Part shown: positions 43,199 to 52,201 of the stretch, piece after piece
Layout of the letters: every line of letters starts with the position of its first letter
Numbering within the stretch: the stretch's first letter is position 1
NCBI GenBank assembly: GCA_030448125.1
Contig: JAUJNO010000007.1
Location: 118,941-182,796 of the forward strand
Length of the DNA stretch: 63,856 bases
Direction: 5' to 3'
Origin: Rubrobacteraceae bacterium
GTDB taxonomy: Bacteria; Actinomycetota; Rubrobacteria; Rubrobacterales; Rubrobacteraceae
Translations under genes and position numbers: made by a program
The notes under the pieces: generated by a model
Seen by the model: the letters and a program-made list of their open reading frames with translations, nothing else
What the model was told of the DNA's origin: nothing
The model's database searches: none

Positions 43199-46100
43199 TT
43201 GACGGGCACGCCATTCGCGCATTTGCACTGCCATTCGGAGTATTCGATGCTGGACGGGGCCAGCCGGATCCGGGATCTCATCTCCTTCGCTAAAGACCAG
43301 AACATGCCCGGCCTCGCCCTCACCGACCACGGTGTGATGTACGGCTCCGTCAGGTTCTACCAGGAGGCCAAGAAGGCCGGCATAAAGCCGATCCTGGGCT
43401 GCGAGGTCTACGTCACGGCCGACCGCCACGACCGGAGCCGGGCCAAGTACTACCACCTCACGCTCCTCGCCCGCACGCCCGAGGGTTACAAGAACCTAAT
43501 GAAGCTCTCCACCTGTGGCTTCCTCGAAGGCTTCTACTACAAGCCCCGGGTGGACATGGAGATGCTCAAGAAGCACGGCAAAGGGATCATCTGCCTCTCC
43601 GGCTGCCTCTCCGCCGAGGTGCCGACGCGCATCCTCGAAGGCCGTATGGACGAGGCGCGCAAGCTACTTCTGGAATATACGGAGATCTTCGACGCCGTGT
43701 TCCTCGAGCTGCAGGATCACGGCATCCCCGAGCAGAGACGGGTCAACGAGGGCCTCCTAAAACTCCACAAGGACACCGGGCTGGACCTCGTCGCGACCAA
43801 CGACTCGCACTACACGGCCAGGAGCGACGCGAAGATGCACGACGTGTTGCTATGCATCGGGACCGGCAAGTTCTACAACGACCCGAACCGCATGAAGTTC
43901 GCCGGCGAGGAGTTCTACGTCAAGCCGGCCGAGGAGATGGCCAGGATCTTCCCGGACCACCCGGAGGCTCTGGAGAATACTCTAAAGGTCGTGGACCTCG
44001 TCGAGGACGTGGGGATAGAGCTCGGCAAGACTCGCCTGCCCAACTTCCCCAAGCCCCAGGGGTACACCGCCGACGATTACCTGCGGGAGCGGTGCGAGGA
44101 GGGGTTGCGGAATCGGTACGGGACGCGGGCGTCTTCCCGGAGGTGCGAAAGAGACTCGACTTCGAGCTTTCGACCATCGAGAAGATGGGATTCGCGGATT
44201 ACTTCCTCATCGTGTGGGACTTCGTAAAGTACGCCAAGGACAGGAAGATAGCGGTCGGGCCGGGGCGCGGGTCGGCGGCGGGCTCCATCGTAGCGTATGC
44301 GCTGGAGATAACGGACCTCGACCCTCTCGAATACTCGCTCCTCTTCGAGCGGTTCCTGAACCCGGACAGGATCAACATGCCCGACGTGGACATCGACTTC
44401 TCGGTCTCGGGGCGGGGTGAGGTGATGCGGTACGTTACCGACAAGTACGGCGGCCACGAGCACGTAGCCCAGATCATCACCTTCGGGACTCTGGGCGCCC
44501 GGGCGGCCATAAGGGACTCGGGCCGCGTCTTCCAGTACCCCTACGATGCGACCGACAAACTCGCCAAGTTCATCCCCGAGAAGCCGGTCGGCACGACCTT
44601 GAGGGACATCCTGAGGCAGGAGAACGGCACCTACGCGCCCGGCGCGAAGCACCCGGGGGCAGCGCGGGAGATGCTCCAGTTCGTCGAGGGCAACGCGGAC
44701 GCCAAGAACATCCTCGACACCGCCTTCAGCATAGAGGGCTTCGCCCGTCACGCCGGCACCCACGCCGCGGGCGTCGTGATCTCCGAAGAGCCCTCACCGA
44801 TATCGTGCCGCTCCAGCGCGTCGCGAGGGACGAGAACTCCGTCATGGTCCAGCACCCGATGAGCGACGTCGAGGCGCTGGGGCTCCTCAAGGTCGACTTC
44901 CTGGGCCTGCGTAACCTCGACGTCATCGAGGAGACTTTGGAGACCATCCGCGAAGCAACCGGTGAAGAGATGGACATAAGGGACATCCCCCTCGACGATG
45001 AGGAGACGTTGAAGCTCTTCGCGAGGGGCGACACGTTCGGGGTGTTCCAGTTCGAGTCCGGCGGGATGCAGCGGATGCTCCAGGAGGTCCGGCCCGACCG
45101 CTTCGACGACCTCGTGGCCCTCAACGCCCTGTACCGCCCGGGCCCGATGGACTACATCCCTAACTTCAAGCGTGGCAAGCACGACCCCGAGAGCGTCAAG
45201 TACTCCGACCCGCGCCTGAAGTCCATCCTGGAGCCGACCTACGGGGTCGCGGCGTACCAGGAACAACTCATGGAGATCTCCAAGACTCTAGGCGGCTTCA
45301 CCCCCGGCGAGGCCGACACTTTTGCGCAAGGCCATCGGCAAGAAGAACCAGAAGCTGCTCGCTACGCTCAAGGACAAGTTCACCGAGGGTTGCCAGGAGA
45401 ACGAGGTCGCGCCCGAGGTCGCCGAGGAGCTGTGGAACTGGATGGAGAAGGCGGGCGGCTACTCGTTCAACAAGAGCCACAGCGCGTGCTACTCCTTCCT
45501 CGCCTTCCAGACGGCGTACCTCAAGGTACACTACCCGGAGGCGTACATGGCCGCGCTCATGAGCAGCGTGATGAACACCAAGGACCGGGTGCCGCAGTAC
45601 GTGGCCGAAGCACGGGCGATGGGGATAGAGGTCCTGCCGCCGGACGTCAACGAGAGCGGGCACCGGTTTACGGTGGTGGGAGAGACCATCCGTTTCGGAC
45701 TCTCGGCGGTAAAGAACGTCGGAAGCAACTTCGTCGAGGCGGTCATCGCCTCCAGGGAAAAAGAAGGGCCCTTCGAGGACCTGTTCGACCTGTGTACCCG
45801 CGTGGACTGCAAGACCTACAACAAACGCACCATCGAGTCGCTCATAAAGTGCGGCGCCTTCGACTCGATGGGTCACTCGCGCGCCGCCATGCTCGAGGTC
45901 CACGCCCAGGCCGTCGAGCTCGCCCACAAAGGCGCGAGAGAAGAAGAGGACGACTCCCAGTTCTGCATGTTCGAGTCGGCGGAGCTCGCCGAGCTCGCCC
46001 CGCCCAAGCCACTGATCCGCGAGATCGAAGACGACAGACGCGGTACCCTCGAGTGGGAGAAGGAGACCCTGGGCCTCTACGTCTCCGACCACCCGTTGCG

Positions 46101-46683
46101 GCCCGTTTTGCACAAGCTCAAGAAGCACATCGACACCACCGTCTCGGAGCTCGACGGCTGCCGGGACGGGGCCGTCGTCTGGGTCGGGGGTCTCGCGACC
46201 TCCGTGCGGCGCAACACCACACGCAAGGGCGACGTGATGGCGATGCTCCAGCTCGACGACACGCGCGGGCTCGCCGAGGTCATGGTCTTTCCGAGGGTCT
46301 ACGCCAAGTGCGCCGAGTGTGTCCGCGAAGACGCTGTTTTGAAGGTCAAGGGCCGCGTCGAGCGCAAGGAGGGCATCCCGCGCATCGTCGCTCTAGAGAT
46401 GGAGGACCTGCACCTGGATCCCGGCCTCGACCCGATCTACCTCGACGCCGACTCCTTCGTCGGACTCTCGCACCGGGACGCCGAGAAAGCATTCGAGGTG
46501 ATAGGACGTCACTCCGGCGGGAGTCCGCTATTCCTGGTCTCCGGCGACGGAACGCTGGAAGAGCAGATCTGCACCGTCGAGGACTCCTCCGACCTGTACG
46601 GCGAGCTCAAGCAACTCTTGGGGCCGCGCTGCATAAGCGCCGTTCGCAAGGCTGCCAAACCGGAGATGGAGCAGGTCTCCTAA
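43199..46683 (+). CDS. dnaE: DNA polymerase III alpha subunit DnaE (three single-base frameshifts)
   Basis: About 1160 residues once joined. TTG 43199 follows AGGGGAGGAG. The PHP domain opens with FAHLHCHSEYSMLDGASRI. The catalytic aspartates are in NMPDVDIDFSVSGRGEV, with GPGRGSAAGSIVAYAL before them; VFQFESGGMQRML, LNALYRPGPMDYIPNFKRGK, SFNKSHSACYSFLAFQTAYL and a C-terminal OB region (VVWVGGLATSVRRNTTRKG) follow. Breaks are at CCC 44136-44138 (one C missing), CCC 44791-44793 (one C missing) and TTTT 45320-45323 (one T extra). As the replicative polymerase is essential, sequencing error is the likely cause. Confidence 0.92.
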
Positions 46684-46697
46684 AGGACGGCGAGCGG

Positions 46698-47321
46698 TTG
46701 GACCTCCAGCGGCTCATCTCCCGGTACCCCACGCTCTACCATATGGCGGAGGACAAAAGCTGGGAGAGTATCCGGAGGCATCGGCTCCTGAGCACGAGCG
46801 CGCTCCTCGACAGGTTCGAGGTCGAGGGGGAAGAGAGGTTCGCCATCGAGTCCGCCCGCCGGCCGGAGATCGTGCGCGTAGAGCACCCGGAGCACGGCGT
46901 AGCCCTCGTCCGCGATAACAAGCCGATGCAAGAGAAGTCGTTGGAGAAATGCCTCGTAGGGATGACGCCGCGCGAGTGGTACGAGCATCTCAACCGGCGG
47001 GTCTTTTTCTGGGTGGAGTGGAAGCGCCTGCTCAGGCTGCTGGGCGCTAGAGCGTACAAGGACCGGCCGCACCTCGTGTTGGAGGTGGACACTGCAGAGC
47101 TGCTGGATCGGCACGCCGAACGGGTAACGCTCTCGCCGATCAACTCCGGCGCCACCTTCGCTATGAGCCCCGCTCCGCGCGGCCCGGACACTTTTCGACG
47201 CGTCGCGGATCACCCGGAAGACAAACCTATCGTGGAGTTGTCCGTGGACTACGCGGTCCCCGACATAGCCGACTTCGTCCTCTCCGTGAGCTGCTGGCAT
47301 GGGGCGGAGAGGCTAGAGTAA
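46698..47321 (+). CDS. DUF7002-like protein
   Basis: 207 residues from TTG 46698, with AAGGA upstream, starting 14 bp after dnaE. YHMAEDKSWESIRRHRLLST, HPEHGVALVRDNKPMQEKSL, VGMTPREWYEHLNRRVFFWV and DRPHLVLEVDTAELLDRH are blocks I associate with DUF7002 proteins, which look like a divergent ADP-ribosyltransferase-type fold (inference). Function unknown. The close spacing suggests read-through from dnaE. Confidence 0.7.
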   Translation: MDLQRLISRYPTLYHMAEDKSWESIRRHRLLSTSALLDRFEVEGEERFAIESARRPEIVRVEHPEHGVALVRDNKPMQEKSLEKCLVGMTPREWYEHLNRRVFFWVEWKRLLRLLGARAYKDRPHLVLEVDTAELLDRHAERVTLSPINSGATFAMSPAPRGPDTFRRVADHPEDKPIVELSVDYAVPDIADFVLSVSCWHGAERLE

Positions 47322-47369
47322 GTCTGACGCCATCCGACGGGGTAGGTCGTTACGCAGGCTTGAGTAGCT

Positions 47370-47612
47370 TTATCGGGAGTGGATGGGCGTGTAAGCGACG
47401 AGGCTCAAGGAGCCGTCCTCTCCGACCTCCAGGTCCACGAACCCGACGGTGGTGCCGTTCTCGCGGCTAACTTCAACGTCGAGCATCCGGCCCCCGTCGT
47501 AAACGGTGACTATGGTTCCCATCGTGCCGGCCTCGATTCCGAACTCAGGGACGTCCTCGGGGACGGCGACCATCTCTAACTCTTCGTAGGTTATGCGCGT
47601 TCTGGGCGTCAT
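47370..47612 (-). CDS. DUF4926-like small protein
   Basis: 80 residues. ITYEELEMVAVPEDVPEFGI, GTMGTIVTVYDGG and VGFVDLEVGEDGSLSLV match the DUF4926 pattern of small beta proteins found next to toxin-like or DUF6883 genes. ATG 47612 lies ten bases from a TACAAT -10 box, so the mRNA is nearly leaderless; ATG 47624 overlaps the -10 and is unlikely. Immunity or antitoxin function is an inference from context only. Confidence 0.7.
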   Translation of the reverse strand: MTPRTRITYEELEMVAVPEDVPEFGIEAGTMGTIVTVYDGGRMLDVEVSRENGTTVGFVDLEVGEDGSLSLVAYTPIHSR

Positions 47613-47650
47613 CTGTAAATACATTGTAGCGTCATTTGTAAATACTGTAA
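47608..47650 (-). promoter_or_regulatory. Promoter with two operator-like direct repeats
   Basis: On the minus strand TTACAG (47645-47650) and TACAAT (47623-47628) are 16 bp apart. Two copies of GTCAT(C/T)TGTAAATAC, at 47608-47622 and 47631-47645, 23 bp apart, cover the start site and the spacer/-35. This is the geometry of an autorepressed promoter. Confidence 0.55.
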
Positions 47651-47679
47651 TGACATCGCGCTATTGTGCATCAGCAAGA

Positions 47680-47982
47680 CTATTTTCGGACGAGTGGGCG
47701 GGCTGTCGTGAGATGAGGACGATCTCTGCCGGGGTCGAGGGCCCAGGCGGTCAGCACCGGACGCTCGTTGCCGTTCGGTCCTCGGAAGCGTGGGATCACG
47801 AGTTCCCACCTACGAACCGTCCTCGGCGGGTACTCCCATGTCGTTATGGGTTTCCGTTCCACTGGCACGGCTTGGAGGAGCTGATCCCGGAGTAGATGCT
47901 CCAGCAGCCCGGCGTCTCCTGCACCGATCCCGAAGATGCTCTGCCACAGCCTGAGCTTGTTCCTGCCGTCGGGGCTTTGCAC
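47680..47982 (-). CDS. DUF6883-like small protein
   Basis: 100 residues from GTG 47982. PDGRNKLRLWQSIFGIGAGD, the basic RRWELVIPRFRGPNGNERPV and LTAWALDPGRDRPHLTTA are the blocks I associate with DUF6883. It lies 67 bp upstream of the DUF4926 gene on the same strand, a pairing known for these families. Possible toxin-like role is inference. Its first codons overlap a 15-bp inverted repeat shared with a CRISPR-like repeat at 48057-48071. Confidence 0.65.
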   Translation of the reverse strand: MQSPDGRNKLRLWQSIFGIGAGDAGLLEHLLRDQLLQAVPVERKPITTWEYPPRTVRRWELVIPRFRGPNGNERPVLTAWALDPGRDRPHLTTARPLVRK

Positions 47983-48071
47983 CAAAATTACAAGCGACTA
48001 CAAGAGAAGGTGGTTTGTTCAAAACCGAACTACCACTTATAGTGCACGACCCCGACTTTTGGTGCAAAGCC
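47973..48071. repeat. 15-bp perfect inverted repeat
   Basis: GGCTTTGCACCAAAA (47973-47987) and TTTTGGTGCAAAGCC (48057-48071) flank 69 bp. The left arm is the 5' end of the DUF6883 gene, the right arm the altered 5' half of a CRISPR-like repeat, suggesting a rearrangement junction. Confidence 0.6.
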
Positions 48072-48161
48072 GGGTCGGGCGAGGATTGGAACCCGTGGCT
48101 CCGAGGCTTAGCAAAGCCAAAAAAGTTGCGCCCGGCCTACGGGTCGGGCGAGGATTGAGAC
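48056..48161 (+). CRISPR. Degenerate CRISPR repeat pair with one 32-bp spacer
   Basis: Repeat 2 (48125-48161, 37 bp) starts GTTGCGCCCGGCC, has a palindromic centre and ends GGATTGAGAC. Repeat 1 (48056-48092) shares the 18-base run CGGGTCGGGCGAGGATTG and ends GGATTGGAAC but its 5' half differs. They are separated by 32 bp, a normal spacer length. Ends resemble the canonical ATTGAAAC. No cas gene is visible. Confidence 0.6.
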
Positions 48162-48233
48162 TGAGCAGCGCTGAGGAGATTCCGGCAACTCCAAGTCAGG
48201 TACCAGACGCTACGGCGAACAGGAGAAAGCACG

Positions 48234-48494
48234 ATGGAGTACGATTGGGATGACGAGAACGTTCAGCACATCGCTCGCCACGGCGTAGAGCCTTACGAGG
48301 CGGAGGAGGCGGTCGAAGATCCCCGCCGTACCCCTGCGTCGGCGCGGGGCGGACGAGCCGGTGCCATCGGCATGACGCTCGACGGCAGGCTGCTGGTGGT
48401 TATCTTGGAGAAAAGGTGGAGGAAGAGGAGGGTGATAACAACTAGAGACGCGACGAACCGCGAGCGGAGGATTTACAGGAGGCACAACCGATGA
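48234..48494 (+). CDS. BrnT-like type II toxin
   Basis: 86 residues. EYDWDDENVQHIARHGVEPY and EAEEAVEDPRR match the BrnT signature 'W(D/E)-N--K--HGV---EA', with VVILEKRWRKRRVITTRDAT and a basic C-terminus RRIYRRHNR. BrnT toxins are RelE-fold ribonucleases. The gene overlaps the next by 4 bp (ATGA) with toxin first, the usual brnTA order. CRISPR-like repeats lie on both sides. Confidence 0.75.
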   Translation: MEYDWDDENVQHIARHGVEPYEAEEAVEDPRRTPASARGGRAGAIGMTLDGRLLVVILEKRWRKRRVITTRDATNRERRIYRRHNR

Positions 48495-48691
48495 GTGAGA
48501 GAGAGGACCTGATCCCGGTGACCGACCCAGATCAGGTGCCGGAGGGTATGAGCGAAGAGGAGGCCCGGGAGTTCTGGGATACTCACGAGCTTACCGAGGA
48601 GTACATCAGGAAGGCGGGGCCGCCTCCGGAAGGGGTGCTGCCTCCGGCCAGGGTCCCGGCCGAGCGCGCCGCCAGGGAGAACGAAGGCTAG
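48491..48691 (+). CDS. BrnA/CopG-like antitoxin
   Basis: 66 residues, acidic (EEEAREFWDTHELTEEYI, then RKAGPPPEGVLPPARVP). FWDTHELTEEY is the BrnA/CopG-antitoxin core next to the BrnT toxin. It overlaps the toxin stop. A C-terminal ribbon-helix-helix is not obvious, so DNA binding may be weak or the protein truncated. Confidence 0.65.
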   Translation: MSEREDLIPVTDPDQVPEGMSEEEAREFWDTHELTEEYIRKAGPPPEGVLPPARVPAERAARENEG

Positions 48692-48705
48692 ACAAAGTAC
48701 AACAC

Positions 48706-48818
48706 GTTGCGCCCGGCCTTCGGATCGGATGAAGGTTGTAACGAGCTGCCGGTCGGACGGAGGCGCTGTATCCGGACGACAGTTGCGCCCGGTCCGCATG
48801 ACGGTCTACGATTGGAAC
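48706..48818 (+). CRISPR. Second degenerate CRISPR repeat pair, 39-bp spacer
   Basis: Repeat 3 (48706-48742, 37 bp) starts GTTGCGCCCGGCCTTCGG and ends GGTTGTAAC; repeat 4 (48782-48818, 37 bp) starts GTTGCGCCCGG and ends GATTGGAAC. Spacing is 39 bp. Both match repeat 2 at the ends but have decayed in the middle, so this is a fossil array rather than a working one. Confidence 0.55.
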
Positions 48819-48850
48819 TCCTTGTCCGATGGGAGAGGAGACCTAAACTG

Positions 48851-49939
48851 ATGAGCGACCGAATCGTCTTTACCCGCGGCGTCCCGCCGCCCGAGGCGTT
48901 CCCGACCGATGAGCTCGGCGAGTGCTTCGACGCGGCGATCCGCAACGATACGGCTGTCGTGTTGCAGTACGGCCAGCAGCCGGGCTACGCGCCGCTTCGC
49001 AGCCAGCTTGCAGAGGAGTACGGAGTATCGGAGGCGGAGGTTCTGGTCGGCAACGGTTCGCTGCAACTGCAGGACCTCGTCTCGGCCCACCTCGTCCGTC
49101 CCGGTATGGCGGTGTTCACCGAGCAGCCCAGCTACGACCGTGCGATCACGACGTTCCGGCGGCGTGGCGCCCGTGTGATCGGCATCCCGCTGGAGGACGA
49201 CGGCATCAGCGTCGAGCGGCTGGAGGAGGCGCTCGAGCGCGAAGTTCCCGCGTTCGTGTACCTGGTGCCGGACTTTCAGAACCCCGCGGGTGCTACGCTC
49301 TCGCTCGAGAAGCGGCGTAGGATCGTCGAGCTGGCGAACGAGTACGGCTTCTGGGTTATCGAAGATATCCCGTACCGCAAGTTGCGCTACCGCGGCGAGG
49401 ACCTGCCGCTGCTGCGCGAGATCGACCCGTCGCGTGTCATCACCATGAGCTCGTTTAGCAAGCTCCTGAGCCCCGGCATCCGCGTGGGGTTCATGGTCGC
49501 GCCCGCGGATCTGGTCCGCGCGGTCACCGGACTCGGCGAGGATACCTACCTCTCGCCGGTGCTGCCGACCCAGGCCGCCGTCGCGGAGTACCTGCGCCGG
49601 GACTGGCTCCGGCCGAACGTCGAGCGGCTCAAAGACCTCTACCGTCCCCGCTGGCAGACGATGACGGAGGCGGTGCGTCGTGAGCTACCGGAGGCCCACG
49701 CCTTTATCCCCGACGGCGGCTTCTTCGTGAGCGTGATGCTCCCGGAGAGCGCCAACACCGGCAACCTCGTAGGCCGGGCAAAGGACGTCGGGCTCGTGCT
49801 GACCCCCGGAGCATCGTTCTTCGCGGACCCCGACGACGGAGAGTCGGTACCGGGCGACCGGTTCGTGCGGCTACCGTTCTGCGCGGTCACGCCGGAGCAG
49901 ATCGACGAGGGCGTGCGGCGGCTGGCGAGCCTGGTGTGA
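48851..49939 (+). CDS. PLP-dependent aminotransferase, class I fold
   Basis: 362 residues from ATG 48851. LQYGQQPGYAPLRSQLAEEY, VGNGSLQLQDLVSAHLV, YLVPDFQNPAGATLSLEKRR and the PLP lysine in ITMSSFSKLLSPGIRVGF near residue 207 place it in the LysN/MocR-aminotransferase group, without an N-terminal GntR domain. Such enzymes transaminate 2-aminoadipate, branched or aromatic amino acids. Repeat 4 of the CRISPR remnant ends 33 bp before the start. It seems monocistronic. Confidence 0.88.
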   Translation: MSDRIVFTRGVPPPEAFPTDELGECFDAAIRNDTAVVLQYGQQPGYAPLRSQLAEEYGVSEAEVLVGNGSLQLQDLVSAHLVRPGMAVFTEQPSYDRAITTFRRRGARVIGIPLEDDGISVERLEEALEREVPAFVYLVPDFQNPAGATLSLEKRRRIVELANEYGFWVIEDIPYRKLRYRGEDLPLLREIDPSRVITMSSFSKLLSPGIRVGFMVAPADLVRAVTGLGEDTYLSPVLPTQAAVAEYLRRDWLRPNVERLKDLYRPRWQTMTEAVRRELPEAHAFIPDGGFFVSVMLPESANTGNLVGRAKDVGLVLTPGASFFADPDDGESVPGDRFVRLPFCAVTPEQIDEGVRRLASLV

Positions 49940-50169
49940 AGAACATAGGAGACGGACGAGACGCTCTCTGGGCGCTCGTACTCTACTTGCGTGACACAGG
50001 CTGCGATGACGCGTCGATAGGACGTATCTCGTCGCGCGCCTCGATGGTGGAGGGCCGGCGGCCGGTACGGGTTGCCGGAACGTGTACTACGTGTCAACAA
50101 CCCGTTAAACGGGGAAAAGGGTTGGGGTTTTGGTAGGTTGGCTCCTATACGGGGGTATGTACCGGCATC

Positions 50170-50802
50170 ATGGGTGATCTGCTCGCAGCTGTCGCCGAAT
50201 GGGTTGTTAACGTCGTCGACTTCTTCGGCTACGTTGGCATCTTCGTCCTGGTCGTATTGGGGAACCTGCACCTGCCGGTCCCCACGCAGCTGACCCTGCC
50301 TCTCGCCGGTTTCCTGGTCGGTCAGGGGCGCTTCACTTTCCTCTCGGTGATGGTGTGGTCGTCGGTGGCGGCGATAGGCGTCTCGCTGGTCTTCTACGCG
50401 GTGGGGTTCTGGATCGGCGACGAGAACCTCAGGCGGTTCGTCGGCCGGTTCGGCCGGTTCTTGTTCGTGGGCGAGAAGGACCTGGACAAGGCGAACGCGG
50501 TGTTCGACCGGCACGGCGGAAAGGCGATCTTTCTCGGCCACCTCGTCCCGGGCGTGGGCGCTTTTATCTCGATACCGGCGGGTCTCAGGCATATGTCGAT
50601 CATGGGCCGGTTCATGGTCTACACCATACTTGGTTCCATCGTGTGGAACGGGGTACACGTCGTTCTCGGTTGGGTGCTCGGCGAGAACTGGCAGATCGTG
50701 AAGGAGTACGCGACGATAATCGAATTCGCCGTGCTGGCCGCCGTCATCGTAGGCATAGTCATTTTCGTGGGGCGCCGGTGGAAGGCGCGTCGTGAAGGTT
50801 AG
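50170..50802 (+). CDS. DedA family membrane protein
   Basis: 210 residues with the DedA/SNARE-associated core: GNLHLPVPTQLTLPLAGFLV near residue 37, DENLRRFVGRFGRFLFVGEK near 82, FDRHGGKAIFLGHLVPGVGAFISIPAG near 115-142, and a C-terminal pair of membrane segments. DedA proteins are linked to undecaprenyl-phosphate or phosphatidyl-lipid flipping. It is the second VTT-superfamily protein in the window. Confidence 0.88.
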   Translation: MGDLLAAVAEWVVNVVDFFGYVGIFVLVVLGNLHLPVPTQLTLPLAGFLVGQGRFTFLSVMVWSSVAAIGVSLVFYAVGFWIGDENLRRFVGRFGRFLFVGEKDLDKANAVFDRHGGKAIFLGHLVPGVGAFISIPAGLRHMSIMGRFMVYTILGSIVWNGVHVVLGWVLGENWQIVKEYATIIEFAVLAAVIVGIVIFVGRRWKARREG

Positions 50803-50864
50803 CGGCGACCAACTGCTATCGGCTTGGCGCCCGCGAACCAACCCGGTCGCGCCGGGCCTCATGG

Positions 50865-50876
50865 TAAAATAGGAGC
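50865..50876 (+). promoter_or_regulatory. Leaderless -10 box for msrB
   Basis: TAAAAT (50865-50870) exactly six bases before ATG 50877. The six bases AGGAGC could also act as a ribosome site on a longer transcript. Confidence 0.45.
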
Positions 50877-51290
50877 ATGACAGAGAAAGTGCGAAAGACC
50901 GAAGAGGAATGGCGGAGAGAGCTTACCCCCGAGCAGTACAGGGTCGCGCGGGAGAAGGGTACCGAGCGGGCCTTTACGGGAGAGTATTGGGACAGTAAAG
51001 AAGAGGGCGTCTACCGCTGCATCGGCTGCGGCGCGCCGCTTTTTAGCTCCGAGACGAAGTTCGACTCCGGCACGGGCTGGCCGAGCTTCTGGGCGCCCGT
51101 GGACGAGGCTAACGTGGAGACCGAGGAGGATCGCGGCCTCTTCTTTATGAAGCGCACGGAGGTGCATTGCGCCGCGTGCGGGGCGCACCAGGGCCACGTC
51201 TTCAGCGACGGCCCCGCGCCGACGGGCCTGCGCTACTGCATCAACTCGGCCTCGCTGGACTTCGACCCCGACGCGAAGCCGGCCGGGTAG
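50877..51290 (+). CDS. msrB: Peptide-methionine (R)-S-oxide reductase
   Basis: 137 residues, single-domain MsrB. Two zinc CxxC pairs are present ([10 protein letters not shown] near residue 44 and [13 protein letters not shown] near 97), plus [13 protein letters not shown] near 62 and the catalytic Cys in [13 protein letters not shown] near 121. It repairs R-methionine sulfoxide in proteins. No msrA is adjacent. Confidence 0.95.
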   Translation: MTEKVRKTEEEWRRELTPEQYRVAREKGTERAFTGEYWDSKEEGVYRCIGCGAPLFSSETKFDSGTGWPSFWAPVDEANVETEEDRGLFFMKRTEVHCAACGAHQGHVFSDGPAPTGLRYCINSASLDFDPDAKPAG

Positions 51291-51487
51291 CCGGAGCGTC
51301 GGGGTAGCGGGCCTCTACCGCCCGGCTCACCGAACCGCGCCGCCGCGTAAAGACCGGCCGGATGCGGGGAAGGGGCCGGACGCTTTGCTGCTGGCCAAGA
51401 AGACACCCGCGCCGCGTATGCTCCGTTCTTGCCGCAGTCGAACGGTCCCTGCGAACAACCCGAACACGAAAAGGTCGAAGCCGTCCG

Positions 51488-51580
51488 GACCGCCCTGATC
51501 TCCTGTTCCGGAAGAGCGGGCGGGACCTGCCGTGGCGCCCTACGCGCCATCTCTACAACATCACCTCGGAGACGAGATGA
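51488..51580 (+). pseudogene. mutY N-terminal fragment
   Basis: DLLFRKSGRDLPWRPTRHLY followed by NITSE matches the start of the adenine glycosylase MutY ('W-----RDLPWR-TRDPY-I-VSE'). It then stops at TGA 51578-51580, and MMLQ in a shifted frame may be the next few residues. No further MutY sequence follows; the rest of the gap 51291-51596 shows nothing recognisable. Confidence 0.5.
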
Positions 51581-51596
51581 TGCTCCAGCTTGTTGC

Positions 51597-52130
51597 CTAC
51601 CTGCCGTTCACTATTCTCTTGACGCCTATCGCCGCTATGCCCACTAAGGCGGCCTTGGCCACGGGGTTGCCCAGCATGCCGCCGTCGCCCGCGGCGCCCT
51701 CGCCGCCGGTCATGCCCTCGCCCATCATACCGCCCACGAAACCGGCGCTCCCGTCCTCGATCAGGCCCTCCAGGAGGTCCGGATGCTCGCGGCGCATCCG
51801 TGCCGTCAACTGCGCGAGGTAGTCGGGGTCCTGGAAGCGGTCTGCCCCCTCGCCGATGTCGGGGTCGGGGAAGTCGTAGCCCTGCTGCAGGGACTGGTCC
51901 CGGAGTTGCTTGCCGAGCTCTGCGCGCTCCTCCGGCTCCATCCGCGAGAATGCCTCGCGGGCTGATTGCCGGTAATCTTCGCCCGAGAGCTCGGGGACGA
52001 CCTCGCGGTAGCGGCTCACGGCCTCTTCTTCGGAGATGTCGTCGTAGGGCGCTCCCCGCTCGTAGCGATTCGCGAAATCCCGAAGCTCTTCGCGGCGGTC
52101 GCCGTCTAGAGGGTTCTTGAAAGCATCCAT
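51597..52130 (-). CDS. Conserved-looking protein with glycine-rich C-terminus, unknown
   Basis: 177 residues, ATG 52130 after AAGGAGG. The first 120 residues are acidic and helical (DISEEEAVSRYREVVPELSG, EDYRQSAREAFSRMEPEERA, DYLAQLTARMRREHPDLLEG). The C-terminal part is glycine-rich (GFVGGMMGEGMTGGEGAAGD) and ends in a short hydrophobic helix (AKAALVGIAAIGVKRI). No named family recognised. It is separated by 71 bp from the M32 peptidase gene transcribed the same way. Confidence 0.7.
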   Translation of the reverse strand: MDAFKNPLDGDRREELRDFANRYERGAPYDDISEEEAVSRYREVVPELSGEDYRQSAREAFSRMEPEERAELGKQLRDQSLQQGYDFPDPDIGEGADRFQDPDYLAQLTARMRREHPDLLEGLIEDGSAGFVGGMMGEGMTGGEGAAGDGGMLGNPVAKAALVGIAAIGVKRIVNGR

Positions 52131-52201
52131 GCTTCTCCTCCTTACGCTTTCCCACCGAACATTGTAACCGGTATACGGCGCGGCGGAGCGGGTGTTCGAT
52201 G

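Noticed and set aside
49940..50169. Possible gene between the aminotransferase and dedA
   Set aside because: Frames here are short and without protein-like composition; it probably holds only the dedA promoter.
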